Positions 24,551 to 33,814 of a stretch of 64,000 nt of DNA are shown here, in pieces. The DNA comes from Crocinitomicaceae bacterium (GTDB lineage Bacteria; Bacteroidota; Bacteroidia; Flavobacteriales_D; Crocinitomicaceae): the NCBI GenBank assembly GCA_028689775.1, contig JAQVCM010000005.1, positions 62,001 to 126,000 on the forward strand, in the 5' to 3' direction. How positions within the stretch are numbered: position 1 is the first letter of the stretch; each line of letters starts with the position of its first letter. The notes beneath the pieces are model-generated. The model was not told where the DNA came from, ran no database searches, and saw nothing but the letters and a program-made list of their open reading frames with translations. The position numbers and the translations under genes are program-made.

Positions 24551-25429
24551 TTATTTCATCATTGGAACTTCCATTAACAGAATTTGAGCATCCTTATTTG
24601 CTTTTATTTCAATGGATGTTGTATTCCAAATTCCCATTCCATCTCTTCTTGAAAGTTTTTCGTTGTTGATCTCCGCTTCACCTTCTAAGATGAATGCGTA
24701 AACACCGTTTCCTTCTTTTTTAATCTGGTATGCTGTCGCAGTCTCTGTGCTGAATTTTCCGATGTGAAACCAAGCGTCTTGATTGATCCAAACGCCTTGA
24801 TCGTCCTTGTTTGGAGATACAACTTGATAAAATTCATTCTCTTTTTCCAAATCTTTGATCGAAATCTGGTCGTATTTAGGCGTAACATTTTTCTCTTTCG
24901 GAAAGATCCAAATCTGTAGAAATTTTACTTCTTTATCTTTGTTTTTATTGTATTCTGAATGCGTAACACCAGTCCCAGCACTCATCGCTTGTACGTCGCC
25001 TTCTTTGATTACAGTGATGTTTCCCATGCTATCTTTGTGCTCTAAATCGCCTGTCAACGGAATGGAAACAATTTCCATGTTGTCGTGTGGATGTGTTCCA
25101 AATCCCATTCCTGCGGCTACGGTATCATCGTTTAAGACGCGTAGCACACCAAAATTCATTCTTTCTGGGTTGTGATAGTTTGCAAAACTGAAGGTGTGGT
25201 GTGAGTTTAACCAACCGTGATTTGCATGACCTCTTGTTGCTGCTTTGTGAATTACTGTATTCATAGTTTCTATATTTTTATTCGGTAAATGATTAAATCC
25301 TACTTGTTGCATCAATTTGTCGTAAGTAGATTTGTGACTTTCATCTTTATTTGCGTTTAAGACTTGTGGAGCAATTACACCAGCAACACCAGTCAAAATT
25401 GCACTTTTAATAAATTTCTTACGATCCAT
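24551..25429 (-). CDS. Pirin family protein with exported-protein-like N-terminus
   Basis: A bicupin of about 292 residues from the ATG at 25429. The N-terminus MDRKKFIKSAILTGVAGVIA looks like a signal of Tat-like style but has RK rather than twin Arg. The pirin cupin follows: NHGWLNSHHTFSFANY, metal ligands in GTHPHDNMEIVS, then GDVQAMSAGTGVTHSEYN and the second cupin. Pirins bind iron and some have quercetinase activity. An AraC-family regulator lies 103 bp upstream on the same strand. A longer frame up to 25501 exists, but the signal-like start argues for 25429. Confidence 0.85.
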   Translation of the reverse strand: MDRKKFIKSAILTGVAGVIAPQVLNANKDESHKSTYDKLMQQVGFNHLPNKNIETMNTVIHKAATRGHANHGWLNSHHTFSFANYHNPERMNFGVLRVLNDDTVAAGMGFGTHPHDNMEIVSIPLTGDLEHKDSMGNITVIKEGDVQAMSAGTGVTHSEYNKNKDKEVKFLQIWIFPKEKNVTPKYDQISIKDLEKENEFYQVVSPNKDDQGVWINQDAWFHIGKFSTETATAYQIKKEGNGVYAFILEGEAEINNEKLSRRDGMGIWNTTSIEIKANKDAQILLMEVPMMK

Positions 25430-25531
25430 AATCCTTGCTTTTAAGTATAGTACAAAGGTCGGTAAGTTATCCTGATTGCGGAATATGAAAACTGGGGACA
25501 AACGTATGAAAATCCGATATACGTATAAAAA

Positions 25532-26407
25532 CTAAGAGTTAGTCTCGTTTTTCTTGAAGCTAGAAGGAGAGATTTGGGTGTTCTTCTTGAAAAAAGCACT
25601 GAAATTCCCGGGTTCTGTAAATCCCAATTCGTATCCAATTTCTTTGTTGGATAAATCCGTAAAATAAAGTAATCTTTTTGCTTCCGTAATGATTCGTGTC
25701 TGAATGTAATCTTTGGCCGTTTTTCCAATTTTGGCTTTGACCGTTCGATTCAAATGATCGGGCGAGATGAAAAGTTCGCTGGCGTAAAACGTTGTGGAAT
25801 GTTCCTTTTTATAATTGAGCTCAACCGCTTTTTTAAATGACCGAATCAGGTTGTCACCCGATGTATCAATGTCTGATTCAATGGGATTAATCGAACAAAT
25901 GTTATTGCATTCAATCAGTAACAGTTTCAAGAACGAACCCATTGAAATGTTTTTCATGTTGGTATCGCCGTGGAATAAGCTGAAAATGTTGTCTGCAAAA
26001 TTAGTTATCAATTCAAATTGTTTTTCCGCTGGTAACAAAGGAGGAGCTTGACCGTAATTTTGAAAAAGATTCAAACTATCAATAAAAGAAATGGGAATGC
26101 TGTTCTCAATCAAAAACTGATTGGAAAAAGTCATGGCATATCCAATGGATTTTTCTGTTTCAATAACTTGGTGCACTTGTCCCGGCGCGACAAAGAAAAT
26201 CTGATTTTTCGCCAATTCATAGGTGGTAAAATCAATTTTGTGATAACCTTTTGCTTGTCGAATGATTAAAACCGTATAGTAATTATGCCGATGAGGTTCG
26301 TCCACCTGCCCGTTTCGCTTCACATAAATGTCTTCCATCTTGGAAATGCTAAAACTGGCACTTTCTTGTTCAGCATTTACTTTTTGATAGGTTTTGACTG
26401 AATTCAT
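25532..26407 (-). CDS. AraC-family transcriptional regulator
   Basis: The protein has an N-terminal cupin-like sensor half (DEPHRHNYYTVLIIRQAKGYHKIDF, FVAPGQVHQV) and a C-terminal AraC DNA-binding half with two helix-turn-helix units (ASELFISPDHLNRTVKAKIGKTAKDYIQ, then SNKEIGYELGFTEPGNFSAFFKKNTQISPSSF). I chose the ATG at 26407 (291 residues); an upstream frame to 26512 adds 35 poorly ordered residues. It probably controls the neighbouring pirin, GNAT and YceI genes, an inference from position only. Confidence 0.88.
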   Translation of the reverse strand: MNSVKTYQKVNAEQESASFSISKMEDIYVKRNGQVDEPHRHNYYTVLIIRQAKGYHKIDFTTYELAKNQIFFVAPGQVHQVIETEKSIGYAMTFSNQFLIENSIPISFIDSLNLFQNYGQAPPLLPAEKQFELITNFADNIFSLFHGDTNMKNISMGSFLKLLLIECNNICSINPIESDIDTSGDNLIRSFKKAVELNYKKEHSTTFYASELFISPDHLNRTVKAKIGKTAKDYIQTRIITEAKRLLYFTDLSNKEIGYELGFTEPGNFSAFFKKNTQISPSSFKKNETNS

Positions 26408-26571
26408 ACTACTTACTTCAACAGGTTGCGAATTATTTGATTCATTGCGAAGTTTAAAGCTAATAAAAGAAAGTGAAATAGAATGAAGTTTGCTTCTTTG
26501 GGTCGAAATCATTTTCGATTTAACTAAAAATAGCTGCGGAAAATTACGCCTCTATGGTTGTTTTTAGAATG

Positions 26572-27420
26572 TCAATTGAATTTGTAGTTAATTGTTGTCC
26601 AAGATTTCAAATTCAAAATACCCCAAGTTACCAATACAAACGGCGCAGTAAGCGTGATGATTCCAGTCATTCCTAAACCGATATTCAAAATCGTGGAAGC
26701 AAGGATTGCCAACGTAATCCAGCCGAAATCTTGCCATCTTTTTCCACAAAGTGCAATGGCGCAAAGAATGGCGTTGTAACCCATTAATCCTGAATTGATA
26801 CTGGTTAAATCGACTTGCAAAAACCATCCAAGTAAAGACCCTAAAATGGCAGCGTACAAAGCATAAATTGCCATCATTTTTTGATTGATTAGTATTCCTA
26901 AAAAGAAAAACAATCCTGTTATCGCGTGGTTTTGAAACATCACTTGACCAAAACTTTTTCCAGTTACTTGGAATAGCTTGAATGTTTCTTCAACGCTTGA
27001 GGCTGATGATAGAAGCGGAACATTCAACCCAAAAATAAAAATGGAAAGGACAAGCCAAGTGACAATTACAAAGGGTGCAGTGAACGGCGGTAGCATTTTT
27101 TTCAGTGTATTCATCAACCACGTGGAGAGAAAAGAGGCGATAATCAATCCGAAAAGTGCTAAAATAGTTGGCTCAAAAAAACAACAGACGGCAATGCCTG
27201 TTAACGTTCCATTGAAACCGTATAATCCATCTTCGATTTCTCTGTTCGAGTAACGTAAAAGCTTGGCAGAAAGTGTACTGATAACCGTTCCTAAAATCGC
27301 TCCCAAACCCAGTAACCAAGAATTATAGAAAATTCCAATTAAAAACAGAATTCCAGTGTAACTGTTGTTTTGAATCATTACCTGTCCGATTCCCCGTAAG
27401 ATTGATGGTATGAATTTCAT
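26572..27420 (-). CDS. Urea transporter family protein
   Basis: The 282-residue protein is almost entirely hydrophobic with about ten predicted helices. It shows the internal duplication of urea transporters (UT family): the first half has GLYGFNGTLTGIAVCCF and LPPFTAPFVIVTWL, the second GLMGYNAILCAIALC and LTAPFVLVTWG. These channels let urea diffuse across the inner membrane. No urease gene lies in the window. It is followed on the same strand by the efflux operon's terminator region and appears monocistronic. Confidence 0.87.
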   Translation of the reverse strand: MKFIPSILRGIGQVMIQNNSYTGILFLIGIFYNSWLLGLGAILGTVISTLSAKLLRYSNREIEDGLYGFNGTLTGIAVCCFFEPTILALFGLIIASFLSTWLMNTLKKMLPPFTAPFVIVTWLVLSIFIFGLNVPLLSSASSVEETFKLFQVTGKSFGQVMFQNHAITGLFFFLGILINQKMMAIYALYAAILGSLLGWFLQVDLTSINSGLMGYNAILCAIALCGKRWQDFGWITLAILASTILNIGLGMTGIITLTAPFVLVTWGILNLKSWTTINYKFN

Positions 27421-27517
27421 TTATAAAAACATGGTTTTCGAAAGCGTGATTTTTCAAATGTAGGTAAAAAACTTAATGCTTTTTATGTTGAACGACTGAA
27501 TGTTTGTCGGATGAATG

Positions 27518-27553
27518 AAAACAGGCTGTTCGGTAATCTGAACAGCCTGTTTT
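27518..27553 (-). terminator. Strong terminator of the RND efflux operon
   Basis: AAAACAGGCTGTTC (27518-27531) pairs perfectly with GAACAGCCTGTTTT (27540-27553) around 8 bases, 7 bp after the stop of the outer-membrane factor gene. Confidence 0.88.
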
Positions 27554-27560
27554 ATTTCTT

Positions 27561-29012
27561 TTAAGCTCCGCCTCCCAAAGATTTGTAGAGCAGTATTTGA
27601 TTTTTGTTTTTCAGTTCTGCAATTTGCATCAATTCGATTTGCGCTCGCAAATAACCTTGTTGCGCGTTGATCACCTCGATGTAAGTTGCCCTTCCTGAAG
27701 TAAATAATTCCATTGAAGTTTCGACTGATTTTTCTAAAATTGAAACTTGCTCAGACTTCAAACTTTTCATATCATCCAAATTTTTCGATTTTTCCATCAA
27801 TTCAAAAACTTCAGTGAATGCGTTAACAATCGTCTTTTCCAATTGAATGTAGGACTCTTTTTTAGTAGCATTTCTTTCCATCAATTGTGCCTTCAATTCT
27901 CTTCTGTTTAATAAGGGCGACACCAGATTGCCAATTAAACCATAAGCAAGAGAACCTGCATCGAATAAAAGCGTAGCTCGAAGCGCTTGGTAACCTAAAT
28001 TTGCATTGATTTGCAAACTAGGATAAAATGCAGTCTTCGCCACAACCAATTCTGCATTGCTAACATCTAAATTTCGGAATGCTTGAACGATATCAGGTCG
28101 ATTCATCAATAAATCGGATGGAATACCTAAAGCTAAATTTTGAGTGATTTCATCTTCGATGTTCCAAGTAGATCTAGGAATGTCTTGCGGATATCTGCCC
28201 AACAACATGTTTAGTTTATTTTCAGTCACAATGATTTGCTGCTGAATTTCGATCAGCATGGTTTTCGCGCCCAAGATTTGGGATTTCATCATTTCCACGG
28301 CAAGTTCATTGGCTTTTCCACTCGATTTTTTGACTTCAGAGACCAACAACGCGTGGTTTTGTAACTCTAAACTTTCTTTGATAATTTCAAGTTCTTTGTC
28401 GTAAAACATCAACGCGTAGTAATTTTGAGCAATTTCGGCGATGACATTGGTGGAAACCAATGTTCTACCTTGTTCAGAAGCCAAATACCGCGCGAAAGCA
28501 GCCTTTTTCTTGTTTTTGAGTTTTCCCCAAATATCGATTTCCCAACTGGAACTAAGCCCGGCGTAAAAATCTGGAATGGGATTGGGTAGTTGTTGTTTCG
28601 AATTCAAGTTAGGTGAAAATTGCGTGTCGTAATTTCCGATACCATCAACCGTATAATCACCAAATTTTCTCACACCAGCGCCCAAATTCAAATTTAAGTC
28701 TGGCAGTCGAATTCCTTTGGTGTATTGAACTCCAGCTCTGCTTTGCTGTAAGCGTTGATACGCAATTTGAATATCATAATTGGCAATCAACGCAGTATCG
28801 ATTAAATCGCGGAGCAAAGCGTCGGTAAAGAAGTTTTTCCAATCTTGCAGTTGTGCAGTGGAAGCTGGACCTAACGAATCTTCGATTACAGTTTGTGAAA
28901 CTGGTTCGTACGACGCTGGAACCTTGATTTTTTCATCCGCAGCGATTCGATGAAATTTGCAGGCACTGACAACAAAAACCAGCAAAGAGGTATATAAAAT
29001 GTTTTTCATCAT
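27561..29012 (-). CDS. RND efflux outer-membrane factor (OprM/NodT family)
   Basis: The 483-residue protein is a TolC-like channel with a lipoprotein signal (VVSACKF, cysteine near 18). The two repeated halves show YDIQIAYQRLQQSRAGV, GLSSSWEIDIWGKLKNKKKAAFARY and RPDIVQAFRNLDVSNAELVVAKTAFYPSLQI, typical of the family. It forms the outer-membrane exit duct of a tripartite pump. Its start overlaps the permease stop by 4 bp, indicating translational coupling, and it ends the operon. Confidence 0.95.
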   Translation of the reverse strand: MMKNILYTSLLVFVVSACKFHRIAADEKIKVPASYEPVSQTVIEDSLGPASTAQLQDWKNFFTDALLRDLIDTALIANYDIQIAYQRLQQSRAGVQYTKGIRLPDLNLNLGAGVRKFGDYTVDGIGNYDTQFSPNLNSKQQLPNPIPDFYAGLSSSWEIDIWGKLKNKKKAAFARYLASEQGRTLVSTNVIAEIAQNYYALMFYDKELEIIKESLELQNHALLVSEVKKSSGKANELAVEMMKSQILGAKTMLIEIQQQIIVTENKLNMLLGRYPQDIPRSTWNIEDEITQNLALGIPSDLLMNRPDIVQAFRNLDVSNAELVVAKTAFYPSLQINANLGYQALRATLLFDAGSLAYGLIGNLVSPLLNRRELKAQLMERNATKKESYIQLEKTIVNAFTEVFELMEKSKNLDDMKSLKSEQVSILEKSVETSMELFTSGRATYIEVINAQQGYLRAQIELMQIAELKNKNQILLYKSLGGGA

Positions 29013-32000
29013 GACGTTCTTTTTTTAGCGATGGATGCGAAAATGAAATAAAGTCCAGGAATTACTAGTACTCCGAAAATGGTTCCGAACAACATTCCTC
29101 CTGCCGCAGCAGAACCAATTGTTTTATTACCAATTTCACCAGCTCCTGATGCTAGCATCAAAGGAATTAATCCAGCGGTGAATGCAAAGGAAGTCATCAA
29201 AATTGGTCGCAAACGTACTACAGCTCCTTCGATGGTGGCGTCGAAAACCGACATTCCTTCGCTTTGCTTTAAAATGGCAAATTCGACAATCAAAATGGCG
29301 TTTTTTCCGAGCAATCCAATGAGCATAATCATCGCTACTTGTGCGTAAATATTATTTTCCAAACCGAACAACTGAAGGAACAAGAAAGATCCAAAAATTC
29401 CGATTGGAAGGAAAAGTAAGACCGGTAATGGCAACAAGAAACTTTCGTATTGTGCAGCCAACAACAGATAAACAAACAGCAAACAAATCCCAAAAATGGC
29501 AAAAACTTGATTTCCCGATGCGATTTCTTCACGTGTCATCCCCGACCATTCGTAATCAAAGCCTTTTGGTAAAGTTTGTTCGGCGGTTTCCTGAATTGCG
29601 TTAATCGCATCTCCACTACTGTATCCGTCGGCAGCTTCACCGTTCAACATTGCAGAAGTGTACATGTTGTAACGTGTCAATTGCTCCGGCCCATAAACGC
29701 GCTCAATGCGTGTAAACGCTTCATACGGAACCATTTCGCCGTCTGCATTTTTGATTCGCAATTTCAGAACGTCTTCGGGTTGCGACCTATATTTCGGATC
29801 GGCTTGTAGCATTACTTTGTACATTTGTCCATACCGAATAAAATTAGTCGCATAAAAACTTCCGATTAGCGACTGAAGGTTTGTCAGTGCAGTTTCGGGC
29901 GTAATTTTCTTTTTGGCGGCATTGTCGGCGTCGATGTGAATCAAATATTGCGGAAAAGAAGGATTAAAACTCGAGAATACGCCCTTTATTTCCGGGCGTT
30001 TGTTAAGCGCTGCAATGAAATCTTTGCTCACCTTTGCTGTATTTTGCAAATCGTCATTCCCAGTTTTGTCAAGCAATCGCAATTCAAAACCATTGGCATT
30101 TCCAAATCCAGGAACGGCTGGTGGTGGGAAAAACTGAATCTCCGCATCCTTGATGTGTCTTGTTTTTTCGATTAGCAATTTGATGATCTCGTTGGCATTT
30201 TTATCGCGCTGATCCCAAGATTTCAAACTCACGGTACTCATTCCGAAGGAAGCACCAACACCTTCGGTCAACATGCTATACCCCGACAAACTTGAAATGG
30301 ATTCCACTTCTATTAATTGTTGGGCTACGCGGTCGATTTCATCCATCACGTTTTCAGTCCGCTCCAAAGTTGAACCTACGGGTGTTTCCACATTTACATA
30401 AATTGTTCCTTGGTCTTCAGTCGGAATAAATCCAGTAGGCAATACTTTCCCAATTCCCCACGTACCGAGAACAAACAATATTAAAATTCCAACAGTAACT
30501 GTTCTTCTGTTTACAATTAAACCTAAGATGCGTTTGTAGCCGTTTGAAATTTTATCATATCGGCTGTTGAAAGCGTCGAAGAAACGGGTGATGATTGTTT
30601 TCTTTGCATTTGGATCAATGGGTTTCAACATGATGGCACACAAGGCAGGTGTTAAGGTCAAGGCATTTACACCAGAAATAACAATCGCAATCGCCATGGT
30701 TACCGAAAACTGTCTGTAGAAAACACCAACAGGTCCGTCGAGAAAAGCTACGGGAACAAATACTGCCGCCATCACCAAGGTGATAGCTAAAATAGCGCCT
30801 GTCATTTCCTTCATCGCTTCAATCGTAGCTGTTTTGGCGTCCAAATGTTTTTCATGCATTTTAGCGTGAACTGCCTCGACGACGACGATGGCATTGTCCA
30901 CCACAATTCCGATTGCCAACACCAATGCAAACAAGGTTAGCATGTTGATGGAGAAACCAAATAATTGCATGAAGGCAAAAGTTCCAATCAAGGCAACAGG
31001 AACGGCAAGAATGGGAATAAGTGTTGAACGGAAATCTTGTAGGAAGATGAATACTACCAAAGCAACCAAAAGAAATGCTTCGATCAAGGTGACAATCACT
31101 TCGTTGATGGACGCATCGAGGAATTTTGAAACGTCGTAGCTAATGGTGTAGTCAATTCCCGGAGGAAAAGTTTCTTTCTTCATTTCAGCAAGCTTGTCTT
31201 TCACATTCTGAATCACTTCGCTGGCGTTAGATCCTGGACGTTGTTTCAAAACAATTGCAGCAGAAGGTGCGTTGTTTTCTTTTGAAATAACGTCGTATTC
31301 AACGGATCCAAATTCTACTTCTGCAACTTCTTTTAAACGAAGCATTTCGCCCGTGTCGGTGACTTTAATCACCACATTTTCATATTGTTCTTGTTCTGTC
31401 AGTTTACCAGTATAGCGCAATACATATTGCATCGATTGTGCAGATCTGCCCGAACTTTCTCCAATTTTTCCTGGAGCTGCTTCGAGGTTTTGCGCACGCA
31501 AAGCGTTGATAACATCTTCTGCCGACAATCCGTAAGCATCCAAGCGTTGTGGATTCAGCCAGATTCGCATGGCATATTCTCTGTTTCCAAGTATGTCTGC
31601 AAATCCTACACCTTCAATTCTACGGAGTTCTAAGAGTACGTTGATATCGGTGAAATTGTAGATGAATTTTTCATCCAAGGTTGGGTCATCGCTTTTTAAA
31701 TTGATGTACATCAACATCGAGTTGATTTCTTTCTCAGTAGAAACACCTGCTTTGATTACTTCTTCAGGAAGTTCGTCCAACACGGTTGAAACCCTGTTTT
31801 GAACGTTGACAGCTGCTAAGTCGGGGTCGGTACCTGTTTCAAAATAGACTTGAATCACACTCGTTCCGTCATTTCCAGAAACAGAACTCATGTAGGTCAT
31901 TCCAGGTACACCGTTGATGGCGCGTTCGAGTGGAGTAACAACTGCTTTTGCACTTACTTCAGCATTCGCACCGGTATATTTGGTGATAACCGAAACGGCT

Positions 32001-32122
32001 GGTGGTGCGATGTCAGGATATTGGGTGACAGGCAAGGTGAACATACTCAGCAAACCCAACAGTACAATAAATACGGATATAACCAGTGAAAGCACTGGTC
32101 GTTCAATGAATTTTTGTATCAT
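29009..32122 (-). CDS. RND multidrug efflux permease (AcrB/HAE1 family)
   Basis: At 1037 residues it is full length, beginning FIERPVLSLVISVFIVLLGL. It has twelve membrane helices and two large periplasmic loops, including YPDIAPPAVSV. In helix 4 the proton-relay pair that is Asp-Asp in AcrB (407/408) reads Asp-Asn here (GIVVDNAIVVVEAVHAKM); the lysine of helix 10 (LLGKNAILIVEFA) is kept. It pumps hydrophobic or amphiphilic compounds using proton flux, with the adaptor 20 bp upstream and the outer-membrane factor overlapping downstream. Which drugs are pumped cannot be told. Confidence 0.96.
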   Translation of the reverse strand: MIQKFIERPVLSLVISVFIVLLGLLSMFTLPVTQYPDIAPPAVSVITKYTGANAEVSAKAVVTPLERAINGVPGMTYMSSVSGNDGTSVIQVYFETGTDPDLAAVNVQNRVSTVLDELPEEVIKAGVSTEKEINSMLMYINLKSDDPTLDEKFIYNFTDINVLLELRRIEGVGFADILGNREYAMRIWLNPQRLDAYGLSAEDVINALRAQNLEAAPGKIGESSGRSAQSMQYVLRYTGKLTEQEQYENVVIKVTDTGEMLRLKEVAEVEFGSVEYDVISKENNAPSAAIVLKQRPGSNASEVIQNVKDKLAEMKKETFPPGIDYTISYDVSKFLDASINEVIVTLIEAFLLVALVVFIFLQDFRSTLIPILAVPVALIGTFAFMQLFGFSINMLTLFALVLAIGIVVDNAIVVVEAVHAKMHEKHLDAKTATIEAMKEMTGAILAITLVMAAVFVPVAFLDGPVGVFYRQFSVTMAIAIVISGVNALTLTPALCAIMLKPIDPNAKKTIITRFFDAFNSRYDKISNGYKRILGLIVNRRTVTVGILILFVLGTWGIGKVLPTGFIPTEDQGTIYVNVETPVGSTLERTENVMDEIDRVAQQLIEVESISSLSGYSMLTEGVGASFGMSTVSLKSWDQRDKNANEIIKLLIEKTRHIKDAEIQFFPPPAVPGFGNANGFELRLLDKTGNDDLQNTAKVSKDFIAALNKRPEIKGVFSSFNPSFPQYLIHIDADNAAKKKITPETALTNLQSLIGSFYATNFIRYGQMYKVMLQADPKYRSQPEDVLKLRIKNADGEMVPYEAFTRIERVYGPEQLTRYNMYTSAMLNGEAADGYSSGDAINAIQETAEQTLPKGFDYEWSGMTREEIASGNQVFAIFGICLLFVYLLLAAQYESFLLPLPVLLFLPIGIFGSFLFLQLFGLENNIYAQVAMIMLIGLLGKNAILIVEFAILKQSEGMSVFDATIEGAVVRLRPILMTSFAFTAGLIPLMLASGAGEIGNKTIGSAAAGGMLFGTIFGVLVIPGLYFIFASIAKKRTS

Positions 32123-32142
32123 AAAGAATTGATTTTAAGAGC

Positions 32143-33263
32143 TTAAATCTTCGCGAGTTGGCTAAAGATTGTCTTTGTTTTTACCGTTTTCGGTTTGATG
32201 GTCATGCCGTCTTGAACCAATTGGATTCCCTCGTAAATGATTTTGTCTGAATTTTTCAAACCTTTGGATACGATGAATAAATGCGGAAGTCGCGAACTAA
32301 CTTCAATCTGGCGGGTTTGGACCGTGTTTTTTTATCCACAACATAAACAAACAAGCGATCTTGTACCTCGAATGTTGATTTTTGAGGAATTACTAATACA
32401 TTCTTAAAATCTTGTTTAATCCGGATTTTCCCACTAGCTCCGTGTTTCAAAATGTTCTTTTTGTTTTCGAATCGCGCACGAATCGATAAATTACCTGTGC
32501 CTTCATCAAACTCACTTTCCATCGTTTCGATAATTCCAGGCTGCGAATATACTTCATTGTTGGCTAAAACCAATTGAACTTCTCGCTCCGGCGGACTTTT
32601 TGTTGTTAATTTTGACATTAAGTTTAAATATTCCCTTTCGGAAATGTCGAAATACGCAAACACCTCGTTGTTTTGAGATAGCGAGGTCATCAAAGTTCCC
32701 TCGTCGATTAAACTACCGATTTTTTGCGGAAGGCGGTTGATGATTCCAGTAAAAGGCGCGCGAATCTGTGTGTAAGACAACATTTGTCTGGCGTGCGTTT
32801 CTTCAGCAAGTGCTTCTTCGACTCTCGCTTTGGCAATTTGTAGTTTGTTTTTGGCAAATTCCAATTCTGTTTTGGCAACTACGTTTTTGGCAACTAAGTT
32901 TTGGATGTTTTGCAATTCTAGTTCAGCATTGTTGGCTTCCGCTTTCGCAACTTTTAGAAGTGCACTCGTTTTTGTTACTGCTTCCTTGTATGAAACATTG
33001 TTGATGCTAAAAAGCAATTGTCCTTCAGAAACGTAATCGCTTTCATCGACGTGAACTGCAGATAGATAACCGCCTATCATGGATCTGATTTCGATGTTTT
33101 TTACTGCGGAAATACCTGTTACATAATCAACGTGCGTGACCGTGTCTAAATAAACGGGACTGATTACTGGAAAGGTTTCTTTGGTGATTTTTTCATTATT
33201 GGATTCGCAGGAAGACAGCAATGCCATTGCAAAGCCTGCACATATTTTTAAATAAGGATGCAT
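32143..33263 (-). pseudogene. RND periplasmic adaptor (MFP), frameshifted near its end
   Basis: The protein starts at 33263 with a lipoprotein signal (ALLSSCES) and shows biotinyl-lipoyl, coiled-coil hairpin and barrel domains (GGYLSAVHVDESDYVSEGQLLF, TQIRAPFTGIINRLPQKIGSLI, LVIPQKSTFEVQDRLFVYVVD). After about residue 310 the frame runs into unrelated sequence and stops at 32256. In the next frame the normal C-terminus continues (QTRQIEVSSRLPHLFIVSKGL, then VQDGMTIKP) to a TAA at 32143. The shift falls in a seven-base run of T at 32327-32333 (A on the coding strand), so one lost base explains it. The rest of the pump looks intact, so a read error or reversible slippage is plausible. Confidence 0.85.
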
Positions 33264-33305
33264 TTTTAAGAATTTAAATTAAATGATTATTTGAGATAAA
33301 ATCAT

Positions 33306-33626
33306 TTAAATTCTTGGAGGGCGCGTCGGAGTGTTTAGTTTGATATCCTTGTAATTTCTTCCGTAAGAGAAATTGTTTTTCAGATTATTTCCGACCTCTA
33401 CACCTAATAAATTGCCAATGAATAATTTGGTGTAATAATTTTCGGAGTTGAATTCTTTGTCTTGCGCTAAACGATCATTCAAAATGTCCACCAGCTCTAC
33501 TTGGGTTTGAACGAGATTATCAGAAAACAAATTAAAGGATTCAAATTTGGGCATAGCCATCAGCAAATACAGCAACAACATTGCTGGAATAATCATTTGC
33601 TTTATGTCCCAAGTGCTTCTTAACAT
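33306..33626 (-). CDS. Small protein with N-terminal membrane helix, unknown
   Basis: I do not recognise this protein of about 106 residues. It has one hydrophobic helix (about residues 11-25), then a polar segment with QTQVELVDILNDRL and a basic end (NTPTRPPRI). It lies 42 bp upstream of the RND adaptor on the same strand and may be the first gene of that operon. TAATTTTG overlaps a possible GTG start at 33632, which favours the ATG at 33626 and a nearly leaderless message. It might be a membrane accessory factor. Confidence 0.5.
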   Translation of the reverse strand: MLRSTWDIKQMIIPAMLLLYLLMAMPKFESFNLFSDNLVQTQVELVDILNDRLAQDKEFNSENYYTKLFIGNLLGVEVGNNLKNNFSYGRNYKDIKLNTPTRPPRI

Positions 33627-33750
33627 GGCCACAAAATTAGTGTTTATTTCCTTTTTCTGCGGATATTAAACGGTATTAGCAAAAAAATAACTTAGCTCGT
33701 TTTTAAGTGATTTAGCTTTAAATACTTATCGGTACGAGGAAAAGCAAAAT

Positions 33751-33789
33751 GAGATTTCTGTTCGGGATACTTACAAACAGAAATCTCAA
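33751..33789 (-). terminator. Terminator of the DsbA-like gene
   Basis: TGAGATTTCTGTT (33751-33763) pairs perfectly with AACAGAAATCTCA (33777-33789). It lies 25 bp after the stop of the DsbA-like gene and is followed on the minus strand by a T-rich stretch. Confidence 0.75.
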
Positions 33790-33814
33790 TTAGGTATTCA
33801 AAATTTACAAAATC

